DNA of 15,661 bases. It comes from Chlamydiota bacterium. Its GTDB lineage: Bacteria; Chlamydiota; Chlamydiia; Chlamydiales; VGMA01. Location: the NCBI GenBank assembly GCA_016866575.1, contig VGMA01000021.1, positions 1 through 15,661 on the forward strand, read 5' to 3'. Shown here one piece after another: positions 14,897-15,661 of this stretch (position 1 is the first letter of the stretch; each line of letters starts with the position of its first letter). The notes under the pieces are model-generated. The model was not told the DNA's origin, searched no databases, and saw only the letters and a program-made list of their open reading frames with translations. A program made the position numbers and the translations under genes.

Positions 14897-14930
14897 AAAA
14901 AAAAAGGCATCGCGCCTAAACGCGATGCCT
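14897..14930 (-). terminator. Rho-independent terminator of euo (minus strand)
   Basis: AGGCATCGCG (14905-14914) and CGCGATGCCT (14921-14930) form a perfect 10-bp GC-rich stem with a 6-base loop. On the minus strand the stem is followed by a run of nine T (plus-strand A run 14897-14905), making it a strong terminator 27 bases after the euo stop. On the plus strand it has no T run, so it would at best block the convergent orphan transcript weakly. Confidence 0.88.
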
Positions 14931-14956
14931 CATCATTCACTTGCTACCAAGTTCGT

Positions 14957-15424
14957 TTACATCTCTACCGCTTCATCTTCTGAAGGCTGACGGCTTAGAT
15001 ACTTTGCTTGATACTGCTTGATATCTTCAACATTGATAACCCAAGCTGCCCCTTTACGGTGCGCTTGCAATACCCCGATACGTGTTGCATAATAGATCTT
15101 TTGCGCAGGAACGCCAAGCATCTTTGCAACCTGATTGACCGAGAAGTACCCTTTTTTATTATCAAAGAGCAACTCTCCGTTAAAAGTTGATTTTAATCTG
15201 GAATATTTTTGCTTACGGTATTCTTCCAGATCGTCTAGATGTATAGTCCAGCGAGTACTGTCTTTACGAGCTCTAAGCTTTTTTTGCTTAATCGCTACAT
15301 AAATTGCTTGACGCGTTACATTATTAATACGCGCTGCTTCTGTAATTGAAACAACTCGCTCATCACCGCTCGACTGATCTGAATCAGATAGCTCTGAACG
15401 ACGAGGATTCTCATCCCTGTCCAT
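14957..15424 (-). CDS. euo: Euo, chlamydial developmental-cycle DNA-binding repressor
   Basis: Homologue of the chlamydial early upstream ORF protein, which in Chlamydia is expressed early and represses late genes during the reticulate-body phase. It has 155 residues; the Chlamydia protein is, from memory, somewhat longer. The N-terminal 22 residues are polar and acidic (SELSDSDQSSGDE). Two excisionase/MerR-like winged-helix units follow: 26-70 (SITEAARINNVTRQAIYVAI, then RWTIHLDDLEEY) and 95-138 (SVNQVAKMLGVPAQKIYYAT, then AWVINVEDIKQY). They are joined by KQKYSRL and GELLFDNKKGY. Each unit has the same helix-turn-helix and wing pattern, ending in a W-V/T-I-x-x-x-D-I/L segment. The ATG has the strongest ribosome binding site in the window (GAGGAGG, plus-strand 15433-15439, 8 bases away), suggesting high expression. 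It has its own terminator and a long upstream region. Adjacent recJ agrees with chlamydial gene order. Confidence 0.93.
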   Translation of the reverse strand: MDRDENPRRSELSDSDQSSGDERVVSITEAARINNVTRQAIYVAIKQKKLRARKDSTRWTIHLDDLEEYRKQKYSRLKSTFNGELLFDNKKGYFSVNQVAKMLGVPAQKIYYATRIGVLQAHRKGAAWVINVEDIKQYQAKYLSRQPSEDEAVEM

Positions 15425-15661
15425 TATTTTATCCTCCTCTAATAACCGCGCAGCCAGGCCGAAATCAAAAATCCGTAGATTCTTGCCCTTATAATCTCTA
15501 ACTGCTGCTAACAGTTTAGATTTTTATGTTTTGTTATATTTTTTGCCCTTTTAGGTAAATATTCTTACATAAAAATGAATTGATATCAATCATTTTCTGG
15601 CTCTAACCCCCAAAAAGACTAAGTTTTTGCTAAAATTTTTACCACTATCAAGAAAAAAATG
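15425..15661. other. euo upstream region to window end; possible start of a divergent gene
   Basis: No complete gene fits here. Besides the euo promoter candidate it holds a direct repeat TTGCCCTT at 15483-15490 and 15543-15550 (60 bases apart). On the plus strand an extended -10 (TG at 15628-15629, then TAAAAT at 15631-15636) is followed by an ATG on the last three bases (15659-15661). That ATG could begin a divergent gene outside the window, but no coding sequence is visible to test it. Confidence 0.35.
15561..15594 (-). promoter_or_regulatory. Putative euo promoter overlapped by a palindromic operator candidate
   Basis: On the minus strand TTGATA (plus 15584-15589) and AAGAAT (plus 15561-15566) are 17 bases apart, with TG two bases before the -10. 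The start would be near 15554, giving a leader of about 130 bases. The -35 lies within the perfect 12-base palindrome ATTGATATCAAT (15579-15590), itself within a longer near-palindrome (15574-15594) whose arms differ by one inserted base. Confidence 0.4.

Noticed and set aside
14905..14930. Strong hairpin as terminator of the plus-strand orphan gene
   Set aside because: The T run is only on the minus-strand side; on the plus strand the stem is followed by CATCATTCAC.
15008..15190. Plus-strand 60-residue ORF opposite euo
   Set aside because: Antisense shadow of the conserved Euo frame.
15490..15495. Perfect TATAAT on the plus strand upstream of euo
   Set aside because: No -35-like sequence at proper spacing, no extended TG, and no plus-strand gene nearby downstream.

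Overview
The window looks chromosomal and comes from a member of the phylum Chlamydiae, most likely an environmental (Parachlamydia/Simkania/Waddlia-like) lineage rather than Chlamydia itself. The strongest marker is the minus-strand gene at 14957-15424, which encodes Euo, the chlamydial developmental DNA-binding protein. Other markers are the SecD-SecF fusion with a long extra N-terminal region, and gene neighbourhoods known to me from Chlamydia: aspS-mip-spoU-trxA, and euo-recJ-secDF-uppS-cdsA-cmk-plsC. In Chlamydia trachomatis, as I recall, these are two separate blocks; here they are adjacent. The DNA is moderately AT-rich and densely coding. No mobile element, RNA gene, prophage or CRISPR array was seen.

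Layout. 1-2972, plus strand: 3' part of aspS, the FKBP-type prolyl isomerase mip with its own promoter and a strong terminator, then the tRNA methyltransferase trmL. 3001-4087, minus strand: trxA overlapping a small protein-kinase-like gene. 4310-4927, plus strand: a divergent thiamine-pyrophosphokinase-like gene that overlaps tail to tail with the next block. 4895-7782, minus strand: a tight operon uppS, cdsA, cmk-plsC, the last being a single ORF that fuses cytidylate kinase to an acylglycerol-phosphate acyltransferase. 7868-12373, plus strand: secDF followed by a strong GAAA-loop terminator. 12586-14412, plus strand: recJ. 14466-14888, plus strand: an unrecognised 140-residue protein with a good promoter and ribosome binding site. 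14957-15424, minus strand: euo with its own terminator and a palindrome-bearing upstream region that runs to the window end.

How the genes fit together. The uppS-cdsA-cmk/plsC operon groups envelope-lipid steps: undecaprenyl diphosphate for cell-wall precursors, CMP phosphorylation toward CTP, phosphatidic acid formation, and CDP-diacylglycerol formation. It is transcribed divergently from secDF, which drives protein export across the same membrane. aspS, trmL, trxA and recJ are translation, tRNA-modification, redox and repair housekeeping genes. euo is the regulatory gene of the set.

Points that deserve attention are the Cmk-PlsC fusion, the kinase-like protein with an unusual catalytic-loop spacing nested onto trxA, the divergent TPK-like protein behind a hairpin leader, the orphan between recJ and euo, and the near-perfect palindrome over a putative -35 upstream of euo. 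I did not find a convincing wholly new multi-gene system.
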